12,033 nucleotides of DNA from Hyphochytrium catenoides (lineage: Eukaryota > Sar > Hyphochytriomycetes > Hyphochytriales > Hyphochytriaceae). Within the stretch, counting starts at the first letter, position 1. Each line of letters begins with the position of its first letter. Below the pieces are notes generated by a model. It had not been told where the DNA came from and made no database searches. It saw only the letters and a list, made by a program, of their open reading frames with translations. Of the stretch, positions 1-8,824 are shown piece by piece. The stretch spans positions 111,721-123,753 of the forward strand of contig FLMG01001436.1 in NCBI GenBank assembly GCA_900088475.1. Reading direction: 5' to 3'. The translations under genes were made by a program, and so were the position numbers.

Positions 1-629
1 CAGGCCAGGCTCTCGAGGAGGTTATACAACGATATATTGTTAATCCGATGAATGCAATAGCGACTTCAATAGGTCATAGAGTACGACTATAGCGAAAACC
101 GAGGTGAACATTCCTGGGCCGAGAACGCGTCACTTTCACTTCCTTGATGATGGGACATGGCGAAGCCAGTTGCAAAAGGGTCCTTACAGAGTCTCACTCT
201 TTCTATCATCGAGCGTAGGCCACATGTCAACAACCATGCGCCTTTCGTTCTGATTGTTGTTGGGAACCATGCGCCTTTCGTTCTGACCGTTGTTGGCTCA
301 GTTAGGAGCGACAGCAGCCCCATCCCGGTCGTAAAGCCACGGCTGACCGCCTGCATTCTAATGACATCCCACTATGAGGATCGACTAGCAAAGAAGGGAA
401 TTGACTCTGTTACAGGAGATATAGAATCACATTATATTCTGCGTACAGCGGCAGCTACTCCCTCAACAGTCTGTTGGCCCCATTCTGGTAGGAGACAGAC
501 AGGTCTTGTGCATCTGCATGCTATCCTCTATCGCCTATCTTCCGCTATCTATGACTGCTGCCTCTGCTCCACTTCCATCCGTTGATCTTAATATCAAACG
601 CCTGGCAGTGACTATTCCCTCGATGACTC
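1..629. other. Region downstream of ALG10, no gene recognised
   Basis: No exon set with family resemblance was found here on either strand. A 142-codon plus-strand frame starts with ATG at 157 and runs to 585, but its translation has low-complexity stretches, resembles no family I know, and gets part of its length from a 33-bp tandem repeat. The stretch next to 629 must hold the 3' UTR of the minus-strand ALG10 gene. No clear polyadenylation signal could be assigned. Confidence 0.4.
232..296. repeat. 33-bp imperfect tandem repeat, two copies
   Basis: Two adjacent copies begin at 232 and 265 with the unit start aaccatgcgcctttcg. They differ by two substitutions near the end of the unit (gatt versus gacc) and by the last base. 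The period is a multiple of three, so every frame crossing it stays open and repeats every 11 codons. That could be a relic of a coding repeat or simply a small local duplication. Confidence 0.85.
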
Positions 630-2910
630 TCACCACATAAATCTGGCCACACTGCCGTCATTCCAGCTGAAGGGCCGAAGATTGTAAACCAGGATGGTGA
701 AGAGGTTGGCAAAGCTGTATAGCCCCAGAGCTGGCAAGTACTTATAAGCTGACCCCTAGACATTAAACTTCGTTAGGCTCTCAGCTGTCGGGCAGCGACC
801 GGACGGTTCTCATGCCACCGGAATACGTACCACGTCGCTGCTAAGATGGTAAAGGAAAAAAGGCACGATGAAGTATCGGAACCTGTGATGCGTGACAGAA
901 TGATGTTAGAAGTGTTGCACGGAATAACGAACCCACCCGAAGCGATAGGTAACTCACTCAACCAAGTGCGTCGGCAGGAGGACGATTGAGAGTGCCAGAG
1001 TGAATATTAACCGCCAAAGTAAGCCTGGTCGCCTTCCTAGAGATTTCAAAATTAGAGAAGTCTCGGTTACGCTGGGCATCGGAAGTGCTTTCATCTTTCC
1101 TCAGTACTTACCCAGGCGGTATGAGAGGATGCGGTAGCCTTGTATGTACAGTGGGATGAGGGTGAACTTTGCGTATTCAAACCGGCGAAAAAAGTTCTTC
1201 CAGATGTAGAAGACATAGTGGCGATTGTCTGCCAGCATAAACGGGTGAACAAAACTGTGAAACGAAGAGCATTAGACGCATGCTAAGCTCCGTGAGCACT
1301 TGGTTTGTCCTACCTAAACTTGCTCAAAAGGAGCCAAAGAAGCCCTAATCCGATGCACGTTAGCAATCCTCTCTTAGGGCTCCGCAGGGAGGACACGAAG
1401 AACCGCCCTAAGTCCTTCCATAGTCCTGAGAAGCAGGTGCCGGGGGATTGTAAGGTATTGAAGAGGGAAGACCGTCGCATACTGGCTTACCAAGCCTCAA
1501 AAAATCCATAGCAAGCATGGAGCTGCAGACTAAGATGAAGTAGGGCAGCTGGGCAAAGTGAAAGACCATATTATGATGAGCTTTGTCGCCTTAAGGAAGT
1601 AGAAAGAAAGCTCGCTTAGTTCTTTGACCAACTAGTTGCCGCCAGACAAATGGTGCATCATCATACCCACGACCACCGAGCCATTCAAGGCCAGGAAGGC
1701 TAGGAACACCACCAGTAGCGCGATGAAAGGTAGGTAAGTGCTGAGGATCCAGGGCAAATTCTTCGTGATAAATCTGAATAGAAATGGCACCGTGTCCACG
1801 CCTGTCAGAGACATGAAAATGCAAGAAGGCGCATTTAGTTCTCCCTCAGAGCATTTCTCTCGATCACAGAAATAAAGTCCACTTGGTGATGATGAGATAC
1901 CTTACCTTGTCCTCCCTGTCTATTGTCCTTCACTTTCTCCTTGAGAGGCGCCCGATGCCAGAGAACTGGAGACTGTCCCCCAGAGATGTTACCGACAGTT
2001 GATACGTGGACGCCCGCCGCGAATAAGACCCAGATGATGTTATTCTGTCGGAAAAGTACGGCCACAGCTCCTGACTAGGTGGCGTGCAGTAAGTCCATCT
2101 GGGTATCCCGATATTGAGGTAGCGAGCCACTCACCAGAGCAGATAGTGCAAGGAGGTTCTTATATGGAAGGCGATGACGGAAGCGTTGGAGAGACAGCTG
2201 GGATAGGTAGTACATCAGAACCACAAAGAAGGTGGAGCCTGAGTCGGTGTAGTACAGAAAGCTGGTAAAGAAGTGGACTGGAAGAAGGTTGATGGTCACT
2301 GCTTTCATGAATGCGTGTCTCCGAGAGGCCAATTGCTAGTGACAAAGAGCGGTTAGAGCTAATGCAGACCTGCAGGCGACCAAATGTTCTCGCCTAAAGC
2401 AACACCACTTACCACGGTACGTAAATATTCATAAGATAACGCCAAAGTCGCTAAAGCCATAAGCACGTTGAACGAGCGAAGTACGCTAATGGAGCAAATA
2501 CTGCCAAGAGCTTCCGACCCGTTCAGCCCCTTGCCTGGTACTAGCAATGCTAATATCTGGGCATAGGCAGCACCAAAGATGTAGAGTCCAGGGAAAGTGG
2601 TAATTTTAGCGTCCCACGTGCCTGTACACGGGCAACGAAGACATGATAAGTCTTTGGAGATGCCGTATGAACTGCTGGTCGTATACCGAAGTCACCGGCG
2701 CAGTAGCGCTGCGTCTGAGGTAAATGGAAAACCTCGTCCTACATAGTACTGCGAGTCAGTTTAGAAGGCGCTAGCCCTGTTCTGCTATCAACATACCATG
2801 TAAGGCTCGGGGGCATGACTCTGAAAGAAGGCAAAGGTGATGCCATAGATGCAGCAGGTGGTACCGAATAAGAGCCCATCATGAACAGCCTCTCGCAGGC
2901 TGCGCTTCAT
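630..2910 (-). CDS. ALG10: ALG10 alpha-1,2-glucosyltransferase (dolichyl-P-Glc:Glc2Man9GlcNAc2-PP-dolichol), 12 exons
   Basis: ALG10 (DIE2/ALG10, family GT59) is a multi-pass ER membrane enzyme that transfers the third and last glucose from dolichyl-phosphate-glucose to the lipid-linked oligosaccharide before transfer to protein. Exons in order of transcription: 2910-2797, 2738-2687, 2621-2413, 2335-2135, 2074-1906, 1801-1667, 1589-1491, 1425-1314, 1254-1112, 1036-958, 882-831, 755-630. They sum to 1491 nt (496 aa plus TGA), within the family range. Family landmarks, recognised from memory of animal and yeast homologues: EPYMDEVFHLPQ (about 35-46, split by intron 1), WDAKITTFPGLY (58-69), FLYYTDSGSTFF (151-162), LFRQNNIIW (199-207), HPFMLADNRHYVFYIW (367-382), EFRYFIVP, and the C-terminal ARFMW. 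The ATG follows an in-frame TAA at 2938-2940. Exon 2 has two in-frame donors 9 nt apart and exon 8 two donors 6 nt apart; I chose those matching the family better. All phases agree. Confidence 0.95.
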
Positions 2911-3561
2911 TGAGCTAATCCAACTGTCGTCAGGCCCTTATCCTGGGTGACCAAGCTGTCACAAGTATTCTCTTTGTTCTTACGTGCAGAGTGCTTTAGA
3001 CTTTCTCTCTCACTTGAGCTTCGTCTGGCCAATGTCACTGCCTGACCAGAGAGATCTTGAGCTTTGATCAACGAAAGCCTTCCAGGTCATCAGCTCAAGA
3101 CCTCATGAGCACCCGACTACACGAATCTAATTACCGGCTCTAATCGGCCGAAACTATCAGAAAGATAATCCCCATTCAAAGTGGAATAAAAGAATTGGTG
3201 AAGCTGTAGCAATAGCGTCATAGGGGAAGGAAGGCGTAAAATAACACTTTGACAGCCTAATATACGGTTTGATCCTTGATCGATTAGGAAACCAAAAATG
3301 ACCTTTCATTCACTTGCCTTTAGAACAGGCTCACAGTTTCTTTTCATTTTTATCGGAGAAGCGTCCAAACGAGGGAAGTCACACTTCTCCATCCCGTTGC
3401 CTTCCACTTGTCAGCCGTCGACAAAGAGTCTGTCATACATCTATAGAGAGCTAGCCTTATAATCTGCGCCTCTGAAGCTCAATATAAGGTCCTTGCACCG
3501 TAGCGCACTGTCTAAGCCAAAGGCAAGGCATCAACCAGGAAGGGCCGGCAACCTCCAAGAC
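2911..3561. promoter_or_regulatory. Divergent intergenic region between ALG10 and MESD
   Basis: These 651 bp lie between the divergent start codons of ALG10 (minus) and the MESD-like gene (plus), so they must hold both 5' UTRs and promoters unless an upstream non-coding exon exists. A CCAAT pentamer lies at 3029-3033 and its reverse, ATTGG, at 3194-3198. An ACGTG core lies at 2982-2986, and TATA-like AT-rich hexamers lie near 3458-3463 and 3482-3487, about 75-100 bp before the MESD start. No full animal-type ER-stress element (CCAAT-N9-CCACG) was found. All of these short motifs could occur by chance. Confidence 0.5.
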
Positions 3562-4963
3562 ATGGCGCGACGGTTAGGCTTCCTCGTCCTCGCCCTCTGC
3601 ATCTACCTCCTATGCAACACGCTCCAGGATGTGGATGCAGGCAAGAAGCGCAAAAGACGTGCGCGAGACCTTACGGAGCAAGACTTAGAGCGCATAGAGA
3701 AAGAATGGGAAGCAGGTAAGGATTCAGCTGTAGAATCCCTGCCCCTAGAAGAAAATAATATGAACAGGGGACACTGACAGGAGACGAGCCCGAAGAGCTT
3801 ACGGACGAGTTTCAAGAGGCAATGAAGCGCAAAGAAGCTCAGCGGATGCCTCTGGATGATGTTCTCAAGAAAGCAAAAGAGAGCGGGTGGGGCAACCCCG
3901 TCTGGCTCTGAGGCCCACCTCAAGTCTATCTCAAGTCTTGGAAAGTTTCTTTGCCGTTGTTTTACTAAGTCGCTCTTCGCATTATTTCTTCTGTCATCTT
4001 CCCTCTTCTTTCCCGTGCACCTTAGGTTGAATGTCCTCACTTTCTCCTTCTAATTCTCGATTTCTCATCACGTGCTTGCGGCAGAGAGAACGCCCACGAG
4101 GTCATTGCGGAGCATAATGGCGGTGGTGTGACCATGATGTTTGCTAACCTATGGGAGGAGAAGGATGATGGCACCGCGCGCACTAAAGAGGATAACAATG
4201 CTCTCACAGACGTTTGGTACAAGGTTGGGCTTTACTAGGCTTTAGAAAAGCTTCATCCGTACATCCGGACGACCCTCTGCAGATATCTGCAGAAATATCT
4301 TCTCTGACTTGCTCTTCTCCTAACCTCCTTCACTGACTTCACTCCTCTTATTCTTTAAATGTGTCTTCGCCGGTTTAGCTCTTCAAGACTGGGATGGTGG
4401 ACGCTAAAGTCTACGTCATCGACGAGAAAAGCATCCTCGTCAGCTCTGACGGCAGTGATGCTAGGAGGATCAAGGACTTCCTCATCGATCGACCAGAAGT
4501 GAAGGAAGTGACATGGAACTCCAGGACTTACCCATCACGTAAGAAAGACTAATATTATACAGCTGAAGTACCGTGCAGACAGATAGTAATATCTAATGTA
4601 TGCAGTCCACCCGAAGCCCACCAAGGGGAAGAAAGTGGAACTCCCTAACGAAGACGAGGACGACTCGGACACGAAGATGAAGGACAGAAATGAAAATGGC
4701 AGAAAGAAGAAAGACAAGAAAGATAGAAAGGAGAAAAAGAGAGACAAAACTGAGAAGCACGAGGACAGAGCGGAGAAGAACAAGGACAGGGACGAGAAGA
4801 AGAAGAACAAGTCTGAGAAAGAGAAGTCTAAAAACAAGGACAAGAAGGTAGATTATCCTCCAGGAACAACCAGGAAGCCCGAACGTAGGCACTGATATCG
4901 TGACTTGACCAGGAAAAGTTGGACAAAAAGAAGGATAAGAAGAAAGAAAAAGAGGAGCTGTGA
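3562..4963 (+). CDS. MESD: MESD/Boca-like ER chaperone with lysine-rich tail and C-terminal KEEL, 6 exons
   Basis: In animals MESD/Boca is an ER chaperone that folds the beta-propeller/EGF modules of LDL-receptor-family proteins. Exons: 3562-3715, 3781-3886, 4085-4223, 4379-4538, 4606-4847, 4913-4963. They sum to 852 nt (283 aa), and all introns are GT-AG with matching phases. Residues 1 to about 26 form a signal peptide (hydrophobic LGFLVLALCIYLLC, cleavage probably before GKKRKRR). An acidic segment with DLTEQDLERIEKEW follows. The MESD core spans about 100-185: GVTMMFANLW, then VWYKLFKTGMVDAKVYVID, ILVSSDG, RRIKDFLIDRPEVKEVTW and TYPS. Residues 187-283 are a highly charged Lys/Glu/Asp tail, longer than I expect for this family (human MESD about 234 aa, fly Boca about 180). 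The last exon encodes only 16 residues and ends in KEEL, a KDEL-type retrieval signal. It is the first ATG in its frame. Its receptor clients in this organism are unknown. Confidence 0.9.
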
Positions 4964-5165
4964 AAGGTCTATCACTTACGGCCTCAGTCAAGTATGCAAA
5001 CTATTATAATACATTGGAGTATTCTCCATCTCCATATCCTCTCCCTACTTCACGTCTCGGCGCCATCTCCATCAACAGAAAGCAGGTAGCCTCCAACCCT
5101 ATAAATCAAACGGTACGCAGCGCGACATCTATCTACCTTCACTCTAGAACTCTCCTTTCCTTTTC
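4964..5165. other. Convergent 3' gap between MESD and the CCT gene
   Basis: About 200 bp separate the two facing stop codons and must hold both 3' UTRs. AT-rich sequence (tattataatacatt) lies near 5002-5015 and could serve polyadenylation of MESD, but no canonical AATAAA was found. The two transcripts may overlap at their ends. Confidence 0.4.
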
Positions 5166-7058
5166 TTACGTGAGGCTCAACAGCTCCCTCAGCAATTCTT
5201 CGTCTTCCTTTCTAACGAAGCGACCCTTCACTCTCAACCTCGAGTCTGCAAAGTTCTTTCGGACATCGTACTTGACCTTCTTCGTCCACACTCGATGCTT
5301 TCGTTTCTCCAAAAATTTCTCGATCCTCTTTCTTCTTGACTCAGGAGAATATGCTCCCACAAACCTGCGCATCAGAGGTGAAGAGGTTAAGATCTGCATA
5401 TTCTTTGTTTGCCGTTGCAGAAGGAGAAGTGGTGGAACGTCATAAATAGAAAGATTTCGAGTCTTAGGGGAAAGTGTCGCACCCACAGCATAACAGCAGA
5501 GAGAACCAAGGCAGGGAATAAAAGATCACTACGCAGGAGACAGGGGAAGACACTTAATTTACCTCTTCGCCAGGTCGTCCGACGCGGTGTTGCTGCTGCT
5601 TCCAGGGATCACTATCGGAGCCGAAACAGTCTTTACGCCAGATGTGGTGGAGTTGACAGTTGCACCAGAGGTAGGCCGCGCAGCACCTGGGATTGCTGGC
5701 GATGGCGTTCGATTGAGAGTCTTGTTGTCTGTTTGAGCTGAGGAAGGACCAGCCTCTGCCTTTTTCTTATCCGCTGACAGATTCTAAAGAGAAGAAGTTG
5801 AACAAATGTATATCCATTAGACTTACGAAAGAAAAAGACCAGAGTAAGGTCCAGCGAAAAGAGTGTGAGAAGTAGCTCAATACAAGCCTGGCGTTGTCCA
5901 TCTTTTTTTTCAGCTTTCACCAGCACTTCAGTAAAGGATTTACCTCAACTTTGTATGGGATGTAATGGTCTGAAAAGTTGAACGGATGGGGAGGAGTGAC
6001 TCCCATCCCGACGGTCGGAAGGGAGCTTGCCAAGCCCTTTGAATCGAATGAGACTCGAGAGCCTATTAGCAAGAGCGATCAGCCAGTTGAGAAGGCAACG
6101 CCCAGAAACTAGCTAAAAGATGGAAGCCAAGTGCTTCTTAAGAGGATGGAAGCCAACCCTGCCACTATCTTGTGTGCCTTACCGTCCCCCAACCTCTTCC
6201 CTTTTCCTCCCAGGATGTCCAAGGTGTCTGAGCTCTCGTCGCTAAAGCGAAGCTCTCCCGGGGCAAAGTTGATTTCATCGAACTCGCTAAGCCCTCCCGA
6301 TAAATACTGACTATCTCTGGCGAACTGCGCATCATACGCGTTGTCCTAGAATTTATCAGAATAGAGGTCACGGAGGAGCAAAGTAACAAGACAGACAAAG
6401 AGGAGGCCGCAAAAGATCAGTCGGTGTTCACATGCCCGCATGGTCAGGAATGTCTACAGTCTGCACGTACTCTGGGAGAATTAGTTTCCTCCAAAGAACC
6501 AACGCTCAGAAAGTTTAGGTCTAGTTCATCCAATAAATCAAGTGATGACTTCCGATTTTGAAGCATTCCATGCGCCACCAAAGCTGCAAAACAGAAGAGA
6601 ATTAACAGGAATTAGCTAAGTGCAAAGGGCGTTCAGAACCAACTACAAGTAGTTAGACGAACCTTCAAGCTCCGACGGATCTCCGTCCTCATAAGCATCA
6701 AGCGCTCCAAGAAGCTGCTCATCCCCGCTGATGATAAGGTCCTGGACACCGGAGCATGCAAAAAGACGTTATTACTGTGAGATCGGTGACCGGCATAGCT
6801 CAAGTACAGTCGAAGCACCTTCAAAATACCCTTCTGATAACGATCAATGAAACCCTTATCCTCCAGATCTGAAGCACTTCGCAATCTCCCTGATATGCTG
6901 CCAGTTCTGTTTCTTTTCATAGGTGCGTCCATGCTAGTAGAAAGTGTAGGCGGAGTGTGGGATAGGCCAAACGATGCCAGCAAATCATCGTTGAAGTTTC
7001 CAAAGATGCCGGTGAAGCTATCTTTTCTAGGTGGAAGACTCATTTCTTGCTTCAGCAT
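5166..7058 (-). CDS. CCT-domain protein, probable nuclear regulator, 7 exons
   Basis: Exons in order of transcription: 7058-6819, 6741-6663, 6583-6471, 6345-6183, 6062-5944, 5783-5563, 5364-5166. They sum to 1134 nt (377 aa), all GT-AG and phase-consistent. The C-terminal CCT domain (about 322-364) reads RRKRIEKFLEKRKHR, then VWTKKVKYDVRKNFADSR, then LRVKGRFV. This is the basic block of the CONSTANS/CO-like/TOC1 type, which in plants mediates nuclear import and DNA or NF-Y contact. Near the N-terminus, residues 66-107 (DKGFIDRYQKGILK, DLIISGDEQLLGALDAYEDG, DPSELEG) look like a compact conserved helical segment. I associate it, from memory, with CCT proteins of protists. Residues 108-311 are rich in Ser, Pro, Asp and Thr and probably disordered. 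No B-box or response-regulator domain is visible. The start is the first ATG after an in-frame TGA; ATG 7043 is an alternative, five codons in. A further exon inside the 160-nt intron 5784-5943 is possible but not needed. Confidence 0.88.
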
Positions 7059-7464
7059 ACTAACCAACGAATTGTGATAGGTGATAGATCAAAAGCAGAA
7101 GATAAAGGAGCTCGCTGGGGGCACAGACTTGGCACCTGCCAGCTACTTGAGCTTCCACTAAAGTTGAAGTCAGCTACAAAGCTCTGTAAGACGGTTCCCT
7201 GCAACTCGTTGCAGATTCGTCCTTATAAACCTTTGGCGGTCTAACCTTATTATACCTGACCACTTCGGTAGAGCGGGAACTATTAAGATGAAGCACAGAG
7301 CGGCGCAGGCGGAAGCTTCTGAGACGAAGCTTTAGAAGAGACAGAGCTCAATCTGTCTGTCTTTTTATTGCGGCTTCCAGGACAGGGAGTAGAACTATTT
7401 ATCGCGCTGGTTGCCTGTCCACCTTCTCAGAATTGAGCGAATACCTCGCAACGATGGACTTCTC

Positions 7465-7622
7465 ACGAGACAGAGCAAAGGAGAGATGACGGGGAAGAGC
7501 GAGAGAGAAAGAGTGTGGAAGGAGGGTGAGAGAGATAGATCGTAGAAGAGAAAGAAAGAGGGAGAAAGAGAGGAGACAGAGCAGATGAGGAAAGGAAGAG
7601 ACAGATGCAGAGATAGGAAAGG
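7465..7622. repeat. Purine-rich (GA) low-complexity tract
   Basis: Around 160 bp of the plus strand are strongly biased to A and G, made of irregular gagaga, aaagag and ggaag runs broken by occasional T or C. It is not a clean microsatellite. On the minus strand it is a CT-rich tract upstream of the CCT gene, as seen in some promoters and leaders. It might form triplex (H-DNA) structures. Confidence 0.7.
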
Positions 7623-8096
7623 TACTCTAAGTACAAGAGAGCCCACCCCGACAAACAGAGTGGATAAAGACAGAATACCTGAGAGTTGAGGTGTAAGTTC
7701 TTGACCATACGAATAAGAATTTAGGGGTTAGCACAACATTGAACAGAGACAGAGAGCGGTGAGATGAAGTAGAGGAAGATGAGATGGGGATGAGAAAGCC
7801 GCGGGGGGCCTCTGTGTACGAGTTTATTACGTGCTGTTTGTACTTGTAATCAAAAGAAACCAAAAAGCTGGCTTGCCCTTCTCTGCCTCCTCTGCCTTCT
7901 CTTAACTCATTTTTATAATCCAAAGCCAACAAATTAAACCTGATATACCTAATCCTATTCCCCTATTGGTGGCTGGGTAGACTGTCAGAGAAGGCAATAA
8001 CCCACAAACCTGACTCAAACATACGCCCTTAACGGCTTTGTGTTTTTAATGTGTCTACCTCCATCTTACATTTATTGATCCTCATTGCCAATGTGT

Positions 8097-8200
8097 CATC
8101 ACTCCTTCTCTGTCTCTCGTTCTTCTTCTCCCCCCATCCCTTCCTCTCTTCCTATTTTTCACGCACTCTGTCTCGTTCTCATCCATCCGCCTTCAGAATA
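8097..8200. repeat. Pyrimidine-rich (CT) low-complexity tract
   Basis: Roughly 100 bp of the plus strand dominated by C and T (for example ttcttcttctcccccc). It is complementary in character, though not base for base, to the purine-rich tract at 7465-7622. It lies directly before the small plus-strand ORF and could be its promoter or leader, or a polypyrimidine stretch before the acceptor-like cttcag ending at 8198. Confidence 0.65.
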
Positions 8201-8307
8201 CCTCATTTGAATTCTTGTCTACCCTTGCTCTTTTCCCTATCTTTCTATCTGTCATTTTGGGCTTCTTGTCGAGATGGTCAACAGGGTCGGAAATAAGGAG
8301 AGTGGAA

Positions 8308-8529
8308 ATGGAGGCCTCATTATTTGACTCTATGGACACCCAACCAGAACGACTTGGCAAATATTCGGAAATGACGGGACAATTTCGGAGTTTTCTCAAC
8401 TTTCTTCAACCAAGTCTAGCGGTTACCAGCTATTTCGCATCTCAGTACCTTCCACCCCAGACATTGCGACAAAAGCTGGATGAAACCGGGCATCCAGTAG
8501 CTGTTCTGGATCACGTGTTCAGATGTTAA
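8308..8529 (+). CDS. Possible small protein or terminal exon, unrecognised
   Basis: An ATG at 8308 opens 73 codons to TAA at 8529. The composition is balanced (SLFDSMDTQPERLGKYSEMT, then FRSFLNFLQPSLAVTSYFAS), unlike the biased frames just upstream, and so looks more like real protein. The frame stays open upstream to an acceptor-like cttcag at 8193-8198, so this may instead be the last exon of a spliced gene whose 5' part I could not find. The upstream part adds a hydrophobic stretch (FPIFLSVILGFLS) that could be a membrane segment. No family is recognised. It converges on the minus-strand gene ending at 8643. Confidence 0.3.
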   Translation: MEASLFDSMDTQPERLGKYSEMTGQFRSFLNFLQPSLAVTSYFASQYLPPQTLRQKLDETGHPVAVLDHVFRC

Positions 8530-8642
8530 GGGTTTACCTGTAAACCTCAACCCTTATTTAGCTTCCTAAGCACGTTTCGCCTCTTGTTTGCGACAATGCT
8601 AGGACCCTGTGCTTGTCGTTATCTAAATGGTGCTTCTCGCCC

Positions 8643-8824
8643 TCAGACTGGCTCTCTTCCGTTACGTTTTGGAGCCTTTCTGACTTCCTGAGATAGGCGC
8701 AGAAGTCCGTCTCTATTCCTAGAAGCTGCAGCAGCAGCAACTGCAACCCTCAGCAACCTTCTTCTTTTCTTCCTCACTCATACAGATGAATAGCTGACTG
8801 TTCCTTATCGAGCTCTGTCTTGAC
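8643..8824 (-). CDS. Two terminal exons of an unidentified minus-strand gene
   Basis: Two exons read cleanly on the minus strand: 8824-8778 (after an acceptor taacag) and 8718-8643 (after cttctag), joined across a 59-nt GT-AG intron whose phases agree. They encode VKTELDKEQSAIHLYE followed by ENRDGLLRLSQEVRKAPKR and a short basic end, then TGA at 8645-8643. The charged helical composition looks genuine. The intron size matches the solved genes. It is probably the C-terminus of the gene whose 5' exons lie at 9651-10639, but the connection is inferred from position only. In another frame, 8558-8746 is also open and is the main competing reading. Confidence 0.45.

Larger units (their letters stand above)
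7059..8307. other. Long gap upstream of the CCT gene, no gene recognised
   Basis: About 1.25 kb without a credible coding frame. The open frames here are short or are translations of biased-composition DNA, full of Leu/Ser/Phe on one strand and Arg/Glu/Lys on the other. The region probably includes the CCT gene promoter and 5' UTR on the minus strand, and perhaps the leader of a small plus-strand ORF at 8308. Its main structure is a purine-rich tract followed about 500 bp later by a pyrimidine-rich tract on the same strand. Confidence 0.4.

Noticed and set aside
157-585. A 142-codon plus-strand frame downstream of ALG10
   Set aside because: No family resemblance, no clear upstream or downstream context, and part of its length comes from the 33-bp repeat.
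1591-1666. Direct extension of ALG10 exon 6 to the TAG after VVVGMMMHHLSGGN
   Set aside because: Family alignment requires GDxxxH right after VVVG; splicing at 1667 to 1589 restores GDKAHH in frame.
4535-4991. Minus-strand frames rich in Leu, Phe and Ser that look like membrane proteins
   Set aside because: They are the antisense of the lysine-rich MESD exon 5; purine-rich codons read backwards give Leu, Phe and Ser.
5828-5926. An extra exon in the CCT gene intron between 5784 and 5943
   Set aside because: A phase-0 reading is open here, but acceptors are weak and joining the flanking exons directly keeps frame with a normal intron length.
7395-7708. Overlapping minus-strand frames with hydrophobic runs
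   Set aside because: They are translations of the CT-rich strand of a low-complexity tract.
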